A stretch of DNA of 64,000 nucleotides from Sialis fuliginosa (GCA_961205875.1 OY540815.1:5022001-5086000); one strand, 5' to 3'. Positions 30,076-43,243 are shown, counted from the first letter of the stretch. The notes: a model not told the origin generated them from the letters alone. Made by a program: numbers and translations.

Positions 30076-30626
30076 TAAATTATAAGACATTAAAAATTAC
30101 TACCTATTATATTATCTAATAGGGCGCGTCATTCTCCTTCTAAAATAGGATCCACATGAGTCATATTGGCGTTTTTCTTTCGCCATTTCATTGATGGAAC
30201 TCATTGTTTTTCATTCGATGTTCTTTTTCAGCTTATTAAAATTCACACAGAAAAATGACAAGTACATATACATGAGGTGCCCGTGGGCCGGATGGGCTGT
30301 CTCTTTCTAACAGCCGGAAGGTAAGTGTTGGACTCTCTTTGTTTTGGGTTCCGTTCAGTAACCTTTCTTCGGCTATTTGGTTGCTGAGTTTAATTACTTT
30401 GGAACCGCGGAAAAAAGATCGTTTTTCTCTCGTTAAAAAACTAGTGACATCGCGAAGAAGAGAAGATCAAATGAGTGTGCAATTTATTTTCATGGGATAC
30501 CTATCTAGTGGAAAATATCCTAATGGAGGATTTGTAATTGAAATTTTTCTTTTGAGGCGAACATATTTCTTGCAGGATTTTTATTGTTTTATTAAATAAA
30601 AAGTAATATGGCAAAACTAACGATTC
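30076..30626. other. No gene seen
   Basis: Contains an 86-codon open frame (30339-30599) without family or splice support. Confidence 0.35.
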
Positions 30627-30629
30627 TTA

Positions 30630-30769
30630 TGCCGTGTTTAGACCATAGAAAACAAAACCTGTAACACGGTGTTTGAAAACACATCGTATTTAAAAATGCA
30701 TAGGGTTTATTGCACTTTTGTCAAAAAGACACGAAGTTGCTGTTTTGTTTTTTCGGTCTAAACACGGTA
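30630..30769. mobile_element. Harbinger-like MITE, 140 bp, TTA target duplication
   Basis: TTA at 30627-30629 and 30770-30772. Ends TGCCGTGTTTAGACC and GGTCTAAACACGGTA. A second copy sits at 37972-38110 with the same duplication. The 3-bp TTA duplication fits PIF/Harbinger; the superfamily is inferred. Confidence 0.88.
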
Positions 30770-31140
30770 TTAGATAATTGAAACTCGAAACATTTTATTC
30801 TATCTGTTATTAGTTTGTCAGAAATTTGTTTTAATATAATAAGAATCACGTACACTGTTCACTGTTGGATTACGTATAAGAAAGTCTCTTGGCTGCCATG
30901 GCAGATATTTTTTGTTGGTTGTCAAAATATCTTAGGTTTCTTAGCAGGAGGGTACTGTGACAGAATATGGGGGTCATATAGTAGGTACATAAAACTATAC
31001 ATTTTGTATATCATCTTATATCATTTGAACATGCACATTATAAATTGAGAAAAAAGAGAAATAGTTTATCTTTATAACGAATATCATAATAAGTATTCAA
31101 ATAACATTATTTCTGCGATTTAACATGTACACTATTTTTT

Positions 31141-31813
31141 AGAATTCCGTAGAAAACTAGGAACTTTTATAGTTTCGCTCTGTCCGTCTATATAAATTTT
31201 ATACCGAATAATATGAAATTTGGTATACGGACGAAGATTGATAACTCATAACAGATATCATGAGATTTAACTTTTTTTGGACCCCTTCTAATAGACTGAA
31301 AAGTACATTCAATTTTTTTTTCACTTATTCCATTTTTAGATAGGTCTCCTAAAATATAAATTCTAAACTATCGATGTAAAAAATCTAAAAAAATTCAGAA
31401 TGTAGCTTTTAATTAGTACTTTCACTGAAAATTATAACGAATACTGTCAAAAATTGTTTGTATCCCTCTCTCATAGACTGAAAAGTGTACTCATTTTTTT
31501 TCTCACTTACCCCATTGAGTGGGGTGTCTCTAGATAGGTCTCCTAAAATGCAACAAAAAATGTCAAACGATCTTTTGATTTTAACCTTTCTGTCACGATA
31601 TATTTGCTTTTCAATGTGGTTATCAGAAAAAAAATCTGAGAAAATTTTAGAATGTAGTTTTTAATTAGTATTTTCAATGAAATATAACAAATATTATAGC
31701 AAAAATAATTTATGAAACATTTTGGAATAACTCTTTTTTTTATAAATCTTAGTGAGAAAGACTACGGAACCCTACCATGTGCGTGCCCAACACGCACTTG
31801 GCCGTTTTTTTAT
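31141..31813 (-). repeat. Repeat family D, copy 2
   Basis: Reverse copy: begins 'ccgtagaaaactaggaactt' and ends 'gcccaacacgcacttggccg'. An internal ~280-bp segment occurs twice, as in copy 4. Confidence 0.8.
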
Positions 31814-33110
31814 TATAACATTCATTGCTTAAACAATATTTTTTTAGATATAATTTAAATGGATATAATATGTTGAACAGTTGTTGGGGTGTCCTAAAAG
31901 TTCCTATATACATGTCCATGATATCTTGATACATTGAGAAAACTATATAATGGAATGGATTTTTTTTTAAATTTATTATAATCGATTAAATAAGTATCTA
32001 CTCATTAATTATGTAGTCATTTTTCAGAATTTTCTTTAACGTCGTGTACTTATCTGGTGCACTTTATACAAGTATCTAACCCGGAAGTAGAGTCGATATG
32101 CAAGCTACAATTAGTTCTACAACAATGGATAAATCTTAACAATGACAAATGTCATTTCTTATCAAAACTGTCGTAATGCCGGTCAAAGTTCACTTTCGAC
32201 ATGTTAGAAAAAGTCAATAATTGCAAATACCATATACCATCTCTTTCTTTTAAATGTCTTCGATTTTATGTCGTTTGTTTAACGAAGATGGTACATATAA
32301 ATAATGTATTAATTAGTATTGTTGTCTTCGTTTGTACAATTGATAGAATTCGCTAGGGGCGTTCCGAATGTGTGATGTGTTTTATGCTGGTTTTAATAAT
32401 CGTTGGCATTTATGTAGATATTAGTATAATTTATTATATAATTTGTTGCATGTTGTTTTAATTCACTTGTATTAATCGACAGTTCAGTAAATTATTTGTA
32501 ATCCATCTATTAAAAATATTCATTTATTATGTGGGAATTTATTGACGTTAATTTATTATGGTATTTTATTTATTTTCATCCCTGCATATTGGTTTCTAAA
32601 TAGCTTACTTATTATTGAATCTACGGTATATAGGGAAATTATTGATATTTAGATGTAAGAAAATATATAAATATATAAATTCGTTTGCAGTTTTCTTGTT
32701 TTATGGTTTGATTAAAATTTACTGTAATTTTCAACTTTTTTATTATTATTTATTCTTCTTACAAGGGAACCTTTTCAAGTGGCATATTCGGATCAATTTA
32801 AATTTTTTTATATAATTCGTTGTGAAATATGTCTTATATATTTGATTATTATTGAATACCACAATTAATTTTAGTTAATAGAAAACAATCTTAAATAACT
32901 AATAATGACGAAACTCAGCAAACCAATACTCTACGGTTGAATTAGCTGGGGCAGATGTGCCGTAACACTTATCAAGCCATTCCTTTGTTTGGACAGTATT
33001 TTTTTCCATCAAAAAACAATGTTAATCAAAAAACGATATTCACTCATTTACATGATTAAAAAAATAACAAAAGTAGCATCACTTCGAAGGCTGTAACTTG
33101 AACAAGAGTA
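31814..33110. other. AT-rich DNA; one short island shared with 53918-53970
   Basis: Nothing coding is seen. 'caagggaaccttttcaagtg' followed by 'gcatattcg' at about 32762-32792 recurs at about 53919-53949. Confidence 0.45.
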
Positions 33111-34369
33111 CATTAAAAGGGTATCCGGTGAGTTTTTCGAAACACAATTTTTCGAAACACAATTTTTCGAATTACAATTTTTCGAATCACAATTCTTCGA
33201 ATGAACAATTTTTCGAAAAAAATAAGTCTTGGGTTTTTTAAATTAAGTTTTACACAAAATTCGATAAAGGTAGAAATAAAAAAGAATAAAGAAAAAGCAA
33301 AAAAAACCTTTTATTTAGTAAATAAAATATAAAGTAAAGTAAAATTTGGACATTTTATGAAATATATTTAATTCTTTTTGACGCGTATGTTATTATTAAC
33401 ATTAAACAAAATTAGTTTATTGATGAGAGGATTAGCCATTAGCCAGCCCTCTCACAAACTGTATATGTAGGTACTAATATATGCATGTACATATGTACCT
33501 AAATAAATTACATGGATTTTTGTTTATTAAATATATCGTAAAATGTCCAAATATTACTTTACTTAATATTTTATTTACTAAATAAAAGGCTATAGCCGGA
33601 TAAGCATGTAAAACATGCCTTTACATGGATTTGGCTGATTATTTTTTTGTAAGTCACATTCTATTAAACATTCAGCCTGACCAAAAATTAGCTTCCAAAA
33701 ATTTATAGTTTTCGTTTAGCAACAAATTATAGATATTTTAAAAGTATTAAGACACTTGCACTCGCCCGCGCCACTCCAATACGACCGCATGCGAATTTAT
33801 ACGAGTATGTTATACCCTTTGAAACAATTTGGGATTTTGATATGTTGTTTGGGTATATACAAGGTATAATATATAAAAAAAATGTGATTGCCCTCCGAAG
33901 ACAACATGGTCTTTTTTGATTTTTTAAATTTTATTAATTTTTTTCTAGTTTATTATGTACAGAGGATCATAATAAAATTACCTCTAATGAGTCATAAGTA
34001 CCTCTATAATATATTTCAAGCACCATCAAATTTGAGTGACAGATTATCAAAAAAAAATTTTTTTTTGAAAATAATTTTTTTTTTTCGAAAACTATAAATT
34101 TTTGGAAGCTAATATTTGGTCAGGCTGAATGTTTAATAGAATGTGACTTCCAAAAAAATAATCAGCCAAATCCATGTAAAGGTATGTTTTGCATGCTTAT
34201 CCGGCTATAGCCTTTGAACAATAAAACTTAAATTTTTCGAAAAATTGTTCATTCGTAGAATTGTGATTCGAAAAATTGTGATTCGAAAAATCGTGTTTCG
34301 AAAAATTGTGTTTCGAAAAATTGTGTTTCGAAAAATTGTTTCGAAAAATTTACTCCAAACCCATTAAAT
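33111..34369. mobile_element. FB-like element: inverted arms made of tandem ~15-bp repeats
   Basis: The left arm carries about five direct copies of a TTTTTCGAAACACAA-type unit (33134-33213). The right arm carries about eight inverted copies (34225-34350). Inside, a second pair of ~130-bp inverted repeats matches ('ggctatagccggataagcat' about 33588; its complement about 34190). Outermost ends ACATTAAAAGGG and CCCATTAAATGT are also inverted. The layout resembles Drosophila Foldback elements. No transposase. Confidence 0.82.
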
Positions 34370-34439
34370 GTCATGAAATTTTGACAGTATTCTAGTTAAG
34401 GTTGGTACTTTATGAGAAGCATACGGATTTTTTGTTTAT

Positions 34440-34835
34440 GTAGCCATCTGAATGTCAGGCCAAAGACTTTTCAGCCCATGTAGTATGTGGCAACTTTTTG
34501 TCCACACACATACTCACAAAGAGCGTTTACATTTTTCTTCGGTGAATGGAGGACGTGCGAGTCTCGGGTCCAACCATCGCCGTGAGTTCGGAACGCTTCC
34601 TGGTTGCAGATATGCTGTACACTCACACACTCGCACTGTGTGAAACTAGAATGGCAAGTCAACGAACTGCACGAGTTAGTGGGTCAGGGCTTGCCTGGCG
34701 TCCACTACGGCCACTGACCTCTATGTATTGTATGTGTGTGTGTGTTGTCATTGCAGAGTTGATCGCTTGTGCGTTGATTGTCGCTTTTGGAAGAGATCAT
34801 ATTTTATGTAAATTTGCTGATTTGAGTGCATAAAT
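34440..34835 (+). other. GC-richer island; possible promoter/first exon
   Basis: Base composition rises clearly above the flanks. ATG at 34546 opens 12 codons that end exactly at a consensus donor (ATCGCC|gtgagt, 34582). Open frames on both strands and TG/CA runs make the coding call uncertain. This could be a first exon, a non-coding promoter island or a transposon remnant. Confidence 0.3.
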
Positions 34836-35042
34836 GAATTCCGTGGGGGTTCAGTGGCGTAGGCACTGCAGTTTTGATTTAATATATGTATGAGCTCCTA
34901 CAGTGACGTACTAAGAAAACTGCTGGGGTAATTTTTTGCAGTCATATATATTTTTCATTTATTTATTTATCTTGATTGTTAATTAAGTTAAATGGGATCC
35001 AATCAATAAGGAATACCCTATGACAGTGTTTACCAAAGTTAA

Positions 35043-35452
35043 TTAACTAAACTATCGATGTAAAAAATCTGAAAAAATTCCAGAATATAGCTTTTAATTA
35101 GTGCTTTCACTGAAAATTATAACGAACAGAGTCAAAAAATTGTTGGGCCCCTCACTTACACATTTTTTTCACTTACCCCATTGAGTGGGGTGTCTTTATA
35201 TAGGTCTCATAAAATGCAATAAAAAATTTCAAATGACTTTTTGATTTTAACCCTTCAATCACGATACATTTGCTTTTCAATGTGATTATCAGAATGTAGT
35301 TTTTAATTAGTACTTTCAATGAAAATTATAACGAACATTATAGCAAAAATAGTTTATGAAACATTTTGGAATATCTCTTTTTTATAAATCGTAGTGAGAA
35401 TGACTACGGAACCCTATCATGTACGTGCCCAACACGTACTTGGCCGTTTTAT
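35043..35452 (-). repeat. Repeat family D, copy 3 (truncated)
   Basis: Contains 'aaactatcgatgtaaaaaat', 'accccattgagtggggtgtc' and ends 'acgtgcccaacacgtacttg' + 'gccgtttt'. Confidence 0.8.
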
Positions 35453-36355
35453 TAATTACTGAAGTTTTTAGCAAAATTCTCTGTAAATTCAAACAGTTTA
35501 TTTCATATGATCAAAACTGCCAAATAATAATACAGTTCAATAATAAAAAACTGTCGGCCTCTACCCTATATAATAATATTTGTATAAAATAGAATTCGAT
35601 AAATGCTGCTAATTAAGTTGTGAAATAACAAGAATTCAGAGATATTTGTTTATAATAATAATGTCATGTCCTTGTGGAAAATGAGATAATTGAACTTTTC
35701 ACATTTTAACCTACAGTCTTGAATTAGTTTCAATATATTGCGAAAATGTTTAATAGGTAATTTCAAAGAAGATTCCAGAATTTGTATAATTGCATTTTAT
35801 TATTACAACACACAAAATGATTGACTATTATAGTTTTTTAGTGGTGATTGAGTAGCATCTTGCAATATACAGGTAGGGTCTCTTTTTTGTGGATTTGAAG
35901 TTACGCGGTGCGATTTTTCATGCAAATTCAGGGATTCCCCGTTTCTGCTAGGAAAGTATCAATTGAAACCTGACAATTCAAGGAATTTAAATATGTAAAC
36001 GTTTTATTATTATTAAAATCTTCGTTTAACAAGATTTCGCACCAGTTCACAATCGGTATCGAGGTGTATTTTCAAATAGTGACGATACTCCTGATGAAAA
36101 AATGTAAAAAAATATTGTTACTTTTCAATTTAATTAAACAAATAAAATTGAAAACCAATTTATTTTACGTTTTATATCAATTTCTTTCATTTTTTGCCAT
36201 TCTTATTTTTATTTTTTTTAATGCGATTTTTGGCCTATTTTAATTGATTGATTTGGTCCTTTTTTTGTACGATTTTTTATATGCGGTTTAATGTGGAACG
36301 TATCTATCACGAAAAAAGATACCCTATTTAGGTACTTCTAAAAATAGTTTGATTT
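35453..36355. other. No gene seen
   Basis: AT-rich unique sequence up to the hAT target site. Confidence 0.4.
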
Positions 36356-36363
36356 GCGTAGAT

Positions 36364-36980
36364 CAGGCCCAGTGGCGTAGGAACGGGGGGGGGGGTGGGG
36401 TCGACCCCCCCCCCTCGAAATATTCAATGTTCTTAAAATATATGAAATTATTATTACAATTTTGATTTGAATGACTTTTTTTTTTTTGATCATATAGTTA
36501 CCTGCACTTAGTTGTATAACTAAAAAAAAAAAAAAAAGGTTTTCAATAACTACTTAGTAACTTTCAATTGTGTGACCTTTTTATTTTTTAGATCATTCGA
36601 TTAGAAATTATAATAATAATTTCACTTAACTCCCCCCGAAAATTTTTCTTACTACGCCTATAATCAGGCCTGCACAACATACGACCCGCCAGCACCCACT
36701 TCGCGGCCCGCGAAGACTTTGTTGAAAATTAATAATATTCTAAATTAAAAATAATATTCCTATTTGTTAGCTTTTTAATTTATAACATCACAAAAAGGTA
36801 TATACATAAAAATAATAAAAATATTTATTTCATTTCTAAATAATCAATAAATTTATTATTCAGATAAAAGAAATATTCTTTATTATTATTATTTTCTAAA
36901 TAGTTTTCCCCCCTGTCCTATTTTCTTTCGGCCCGCGCAAGTTTTTCATAAAGTATTACATTTTGAGTTGTACAGGCCTG
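36364..36980. mobile_element. hAT MITE (GGCCTGCACAAC family), copy 1, split by another hAT
   Basis: Flanked by the 8-bp duplication GCGTAGAT at 36356-36363 and 36981-36988. Left end CAGGCC is separated from its continuation TGCACAACATACG by the element at 36370-36662. Right end GAGTTGTACAGGCCTG. Without the insert the element is about 316 bp and matches 52229-53262. Confidence 0.85.
36370..36662. mobile_element. hAT-type element nested in another hAT
   Basis: Flanked by ATCAGGCC at 36362-36369 and 36663-36670, an 8-bp duplication formed from the host hAT terminus. Left end CAGTGGCGTAGG, right end CTTACTACGCCTATA (outer bases eroded). A run of G, then 'ggtcgacccccccc', gives a G/C-rich palindrome near 36386-36414. 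A related left end occurs at 42338. Confidence 0.83.
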
Positions 36981-37419
36981 GCGTAGATTAAAAAAATAAT
37001 AAGAAAACAATTGTGATTGGAAACAAGAAAACGTTGGACAGAAAATGACTGGACGTTATGCAACAATTCAGCGGAGTTAATTCGGTGATTTTTATGTCCA
37101 CCGTGAGGTTTATTGAACCCTGAAACATTTCGATGCCAAAGTTACTCTTGTGATACGTGTACAAGATAAAGTAGTTGCAGCCAGTAAATTTGCAATTTCC
37201 CGGATGCTTAAGTGTAACGACCCATTCATATTTTAACCGTATCAAATTGTGGCTTTATTTACGAAAATTCACTATCAGATTTTATGAAAATTCGGAGGAA
37301 ACTTTTATTCGTTTTTGTTTAATATCAAATAGTATCATCAGATAAGGGGGTGCTAAAGATTATGACATAATCTATACACTTAACTGTAAATCAGCTTAAT
37401 TAGATGACAATCAAGTGTG

Positions 37420-37665
37420 ACAATTATTAGTGTAATCTATTTATTAATTATTATATTATCATAGCATCTGCTTTACATTGTTTCTAATTTTATGATTTTA
37501 TAACTTTTGTGTTGTAGTACTTATCATTTTGTAATAATTAGCAAGTGTCCATCACTGTGTGCCCATTACTGGTTATATTTCATCCATTGCTAGAGAAAAA
37601 AAACACGAACAAAATAAAAATAAACTAAATCTGCAGACTTTGTAAATAAATTGATTTATTAAAGA
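37420..37665 (-). repeat. Family F MITE, copy 2 (internal fragment)
   Basis: Shares 'aattattatattatcatag', 'tacattgtttctaattttat' and 'agcaagtgtccatcactg' with other copies; both termini are missing. Confidence 0.65.
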
Positions 37666-37971
37666 TATACACATCAATTCCAAAAAACAGTTTACCTTTC
37701 TCTTAATAAGTACTTTACTCTTAATCCAACTATATATTTTTGTTTTCGTTCAACAATAATATAGTTGAATTAAAAGTATATTTTCATATTAAGAAAATAT
37801 TGTTTTTGTTATATACAAAACAAGGATTTCTTGGTCCAAGTCAATTTTTTATCTGTGTAGGGTAAATGTAATAGCGGGGGTGAAAGTAATAATTATTTTT
37901 CTTTATGTAATCGAAGTAATCTGTCATCTCAAGCTTTAAGTACACCTTTTACTATTTGTTCTGCCACCTTA

Positions 37972-38110
37972 TACCGTGTTTAGACCAAAGAAAACGAAAT
38001 AGCAACACGGTGTTTGAAAACACATCGTATTTAAAAATACATAGGGTTTATTGCACTTTTGTCAAAAAGACACAATGTTGCTGTTTTGTTTTTTCGGTCT
38101 AAACACGGCA
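37972..38110. mobile_element. Harbinger-like MITE, copy 2 (139 bp, TTA duplication)
   Basis: TTA at 37969-37971 and 38111-38113; ends TACCGTGTTTAGACC and GGTCTAAACACGGCA. The interior is nearly identical to 30630-30769. Confidence 0.88.
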
Positions 38111-38635
38111 TTATAGTTACGCCACTGCTTTGTGTGATGCAGAGCTAATAGTTGAAGCATATAGAACCTAGATGCAATTATATTCAAAATAACATTTATG
38201 TACTTACCTACTAACGCCTATTCGTAAAAACGATCACATATTTCTTCGAAACATCAACGAAAGGAAAAGCTTACTTAGAAGACTTGGCTCACGTTCAAAA
38301 CATTTAACGAAATATATTATACACATACGCTCTTACATTTTTTGTTTATTTTTGCAATTTAATTTATTTCAAGACCTCTTGGATATTTTTAAACTGATAT
38401 TTACTTATGTTGTACTTTTCTAGAATACTAATTAATTTATTAATATTAAAATAAATACATTTTACGACAGTGAATTTATAATGCAAATAAAAATGTCCAT
38501 ACCAAATTGAATACGTTTGTGATATGTATAGCTTTAGACCTTAGTTGTTTATTTCTATATTATTTTAAATATTTAAGAGAGTATAAAAATAATTTTTATT
38601 TATTGAAAAATACACTTGGGTGTCAAAATTAAATA

Positions 38636-39057
38636 AGGTACTGGCACCAGTTATGGCCGCTGTTTTTTGTAATTCTCATCAACTCATTTTACTAATAAAA
38701 CAAGTAACTCTTTATTTAATCAATTTAATTACCAAAATCCGCAAATATAGTTTTTTTTTTTTAATTATAGCCTTTTATTTTGTTTATGTTTTTAATGTAA
38801 AGGATAAAATAAAACCAGTAATGAGCACGCAGTGATGGACCCTTGATAATGATTACAAAATGATATGTACTATACGACACAAATGTCCACCATTTTGACA
38901 CATATTGGCCGATTGTCATCAAATCACGCTGTGACAGTTAAATGTATGTATAGATAAATATTCAGAAATGATAGTTATCAAATATCAACAAATATTTCTA
39001 ATTCAGTAAATTTAATTTAAAAATAGTCATTATCATCCAAGAAAGGTGCCAGTACCT
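38636..39057 (+). mobile_element. Family F MITE, copy 3, TA duplication
   Basis: Ends AGGTACTGGCACC and GGTGCCAGTACCT, flanked by TA on both sides (38634-38635, 39058-39059). Fits a Tc1/mariner-type MITE. Confidence 0.85.
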
Positions 39058-39124
39058 TATAATCGTTCTTTTAGCTGATTGTGGACCTTTTTTTAGACTT
39101 TAAAATAATGTATTTTAAAATATA

Positions 39125-40005
39125 CAGGGTGGGGCATTTAAAGTGTTACAGTTGATTATCTCAGAACCATCGCATATTTGAAAAAAATATTTCAACCAAA
39201 ATATGTTTGGTTGTAAGGGGGTAATCGAATAGTAATTTTTATTTGCTATTTTAACGTGGCCTTCAAGGATATTTGTAGGTCAACATCATTTTTTTTAAAT
39301 AGGAGCCTATAGTTTTTATTTAGTAATCTTATTCTATGTGAAAAAACACGAATCATTCATTGAAAACTTTTTTTTGAACAACCCAAGCTTTCTAAGGTAT
39401 CTAACAAAATAATTCGAGATTTTGAATTTTCAAGAATTTTTTACTCAGAAACCATAAACTTTAGAAAAAAAGTACAAGATACAAAAAATGTTTATTTTGG
39501 TCTAATGAAACTTGGAGAATTATTATAGATTTTTTTTAACATTTCGTACTTTTTTTTGTTTTTGCTAAAATAAAATAAATAGAAAAAGTTTTTTAAATTT
39601 TTTAAAAATAATTCTCCACGCTTTATTAGACCAAAATAAATATTTTGTGTATCCTGTACTTTTTTTCTAAAGTTTGTGGTTTCTGAGTAAAAAATTCTTG
39701 AAAGTTCAAAATCTCGAATTATTTTGTTAGATACCTTGGAAAGCTTGGGTTGTTCAAAAAAAAGTTTTCAATGAAATATTCGTATTTTTTCACGTAAAAT
39801 AAGATTACAAAATAAAAACTGTAGGTTCCTATTTAAAAAAATGATGTTGACCTTCAAATATCCTTGAAGGCCACTTTAAAATAGCAAATAAATATTACTA
39901 TTCGATTACCCCCTTCCAACCAAACATTTTTTGATTGAAACATTTTTTTCAAATATGCGATGGTTCTGAGATAATCAACTGTAACACTTTAAATGCCCCA
40001 CCCTG
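39125..40005. mobile_element. 881-bp palindromic element, TA duplication
   Basis: CAGGGTGGGGCATTTAAAGT begins the left arm and its complement ends the right arm. The two halves stay complementary almost to the centre ('cccaagctttctaaggtatc' against 'gataccttggaaagcttggg'; 'accataaactttagaaaaaa' against 'ttttttctaaagtttgtggt'). Flanks are TA (within TATA). No ORF. Confidence 0.88.
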
Positions 40006-41261
40006 TATATTGAAATAATATAAAATAAAAAGAATGAAGAATTATTCTCTCTGGCAATTTTTGTTTAGTTGAATACAATTACTATTATATTGACTGGTTA
40101 ATGCGAATAATGTTCGTTATAACGAGATATATTTTTTTTATGAAAGAAATAATAATTTTGATTTAGATTTGATGGCAACGACCTTTAAATGAATTTGATT
40201 TTAATAGAATAAGCCCAAAGCTAGTGTTAGGAGGTTGATAACCCCATGATCTACTAGTATCAATAATGGATTATTCAATATTCAACATAAATAGACATGA
40301 ATGATCGCTTCTACAAGACTTTAGACACGTCGATCATATTCAGTACGTTTAATTGCTAAAAATGACAATAGTATATTATTCCTGTATTTTTATGGTATGA
40401 TTGAATCATTTTAAATTTTGCATCCGTGTACTACTATTATTAATTCTATAACTATAATAATAATAATAATAATTAATAAGTAATAATTCTTCTCGATAAA
40501 TTATATGATATATTTTAGTTGAATGTCTTTTCAATGATTTTGGTTAGCCTCAAATTTTCAACACAGATTGTAAAAAAGTAAAATAAATATTTAATTATGA
40601 TATTATTAGCACACCCAAAGCATGCTTTGCAGTGTGGTATTACTCTAGTCTCATTATTTTTTTCGTATGAAATTTGTTAAAATGAGCATTATATATTAAA
40701 TTTCTTCAGTAATCCCCTTACATGTTTACATTTTCTAAATGATAACATTACAGTCTCCATATTCACTTAATTTAATATCAATTGGTTTTAATTTTCTGTC
40801 ATAAAAATATAAACAAAGTTCAATTTGTCATTTTAGACACATTTTTACACCACTGCAATAAACTGCATCTCGCAATACGTAATAAATTAACATCAAACCT
40901 TTCGAATTCACTTCATCTATTTGCAGAATAGAACCCTATTAAAACCCAGCCAAATCGGATAACTAGAAGTAAGGAAATCTACAGTTTATTTAAATATTTG
41001 TATGTATTTTAACGAAAATTGTTTAGGCAAATATATAGTGGATCGGGATAGATCGATAAATATCCGCAGCGCCACAATAGTTACTTAGCTTCAAGTGACG
41101 TATTATTTTAATTATATTATTATAATTTATATATAGCTACGTCGATACGTTCTGTATTTTAATTATTTTATTCAAAGTCAATCAATGACTTTTTAAACAA
41201 GATAAAATCAGGTAAGTTAATTTTTAAAACAAAAATATATCATATATGTATCATCCTTAAT
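40006..41261. other. AT-rich unique DNA, no feature
   Basis: No coding block, hairpin array or repeat match recognised apart from a short (TAA)n run near 40450. Confidence 0.45.
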
Positions 41262-42046
41262 ATATACATATAAAGCTCAACGTCTCTCTGTCTGTCTGTC
41301 TGTCTGTCCGTTAGTTACCTTATCACTCGAGAACCACTTATCCGATTTACGTGTTTTTTTTTTAATTCATAGGTACGTTCTCTGGCCAGGTTATAGGCTA
41401 TACTTTTTTCCGTTAGGTAACATAACAACTAAGCAGTGACGATAATAGTAAATCAAGTCGGAAAAAATTTTGCCGTCGGCGCGCTGTTTTGTAATACGCT
41501 GCCTAAACCGTTCAATATAGAACAAAATAATGTATTAAAGAATTGTGTAGAATCAAAAGTTCTACAATAAAGTCCGCGACACGATATGTCTAACTTTTAT
41601 ATTTAAGCCACAATGACTGCTTTTATGTTACAAAGAAAACATAAAATATTTGGGTTCTGTTTACATGGACTTATGACCTGCAAAACATTAATCCTTATCA
41701 AAATAAATGATTTCATCGTCATAAGTACTTAATGTAGATATAATTTGCCATTTACAGCATCCAATTTGGTCGTATAGTTTAGAAAATATCAGAACAGGCC
41801 GGTATTCTATTGATTGTCAATTGTTTATTTTGTTTTCAATAATTAACTTTTAAATTTAAATAGAACAAAAATTATTTTTACTTTTTGTTCTGATTCGTTT
41901 TTGTTAGGTAGGTAATTTAAGTGTTATTTGGTTTTTATTACATTAATAACTAATCGTGTTTGTAATTAATTCAACTATATATTTTTTAAATCCTAAACAA
42001 TAATTCCGTAGTCCACGCGAGCGAAGCCGCGTGGGCCCATCTAGTA
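41262..42046 (-). repeat. Repeat family C, copy 3
   Basis: Reverse copy: begins 'tatatataaagctcaacgtc'-like sequence and ends 'gcgaagccgcgtgggcccat' + 'ctagta'. Confidence 0.8.
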
Positions 42047-42337
42047 TAATAATATAACCTATAAACATTATTTTTCTTTTAGATCAATGTAAGACATTAG
42101 GTGAATATAGTTGTTATCGTTGTATTTAAAAATATGAGGTTGTATTTATTTTATCTTTTTAATTATTATTTTATACATATTCATACAATTTACAAAAAAA
42201 CATGTACCTATTCATTTTATATCTATCATCAGCTAAAAAATGTACATTAAAATTTTTGTTACAAATTGTTTTAAGAAAATATACTACTTGAAAGTGAGGT
42301 TATGTATTTTATTTATTTTTTTGAAATGAACTTAATC

Positions 42338-42385
42338 AGTGGCGTAGTAAGAATAATTTTCGGGGGGGGGGGGGGGGATAATACA
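42338..42385 (+). repeat. hAT end fragment with poly-G
   Basis: 'cagtggcgtagtaagaataa' followed by a run of about 15 G resembles the inverse of the right end of 36370-36662 ('ttcttactacgcc'). No right partner is visible nearby. Confidence 0.5.
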
Positions 42386-42519
42386 TATGAGTTAAATTTG
42401 AAGGTATCTTGAACTGATGTTTTACCAAAACATACGTTTTTTTAAGGGCATAGTGAACAATTTTAATCATTTTAAACTGATTACAACAAAGTTTGACAAT
42501 ATATATATTTTATGTATCT

Positions 42520-42715
42520 TCGGGTAACACCAACAAATATGCACCTATTTGGATGATTTTTGTTTGCTTGAAAGAGTATACTCCCGAGGTGGTCCCATAT
42601 AAATTTAATCAGAATCTGACTATGGATTTTCAAGATACGTCACTCAAAAGGGAAAAATAAAAAACTTAAAAAAAATAAAAATAAAACCGACAAAAAAAAG
42701 TATATAATAAATGTT
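42520..42715 (+). repeat. Repeat family B, copy 2 (fragment)
   Basis: 'actcccgaggtggtcccata', 'cagaatctgactatggattt' and 'aaaaccgacaaaaaaaagta' match 29120-29170 and the right part of copy 1. It gives the empty state for the family A insertion there. Confidence 0.65.
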
Positions 42716-43243
42716 TTATTAGTTTTTTATATGTTCTTATTTTCTTATATAAGTATAAATATTAGTATATTGGTTGCTTCGGCTTTTACAGTGGTCATTA
42801 AGTTTATATAGGGATTATATTGAATCAGGAAATGAACGATGGATTAAATCAGCATTGCTTTGCCTACATGCAAATATTATAACTGTGTAACGTATTATCA
42901 TAAATCATATACATACATATGTATACAATTACATCTTATGCAGATAGACAATAATAGGTAAGCACACTAAGCACTGAATCAAACTGTTCTAGCTTAAATT
43001 ATTTTTTGCATTTGTATTACTGTTTGGTTAAGATCTGTGACATTAATTAATGCTTTTTTGACTTATATAAAAATAATCAGTTTGAACCTATAATATAATA
43101 TATAATATATAATTTTGGAAAAATATATAAAAAAATATGAATAATTTCATCAGATATTGGTAGTCTAAATTCAACTTTTAGAGGGAGGTGGGAGGTTAAA
43201 ATGAAAACTTTTTTTTAAATTTTGGTGTTAAATTTTATTTTAA

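Noticed and set aside
34225-34350. Regularly spaced short repeats that could suggest a CRISPR array
   Set aside because: Units are ~15 bp with no unique spacers, inverted at the other end of an element, in an animal genome.
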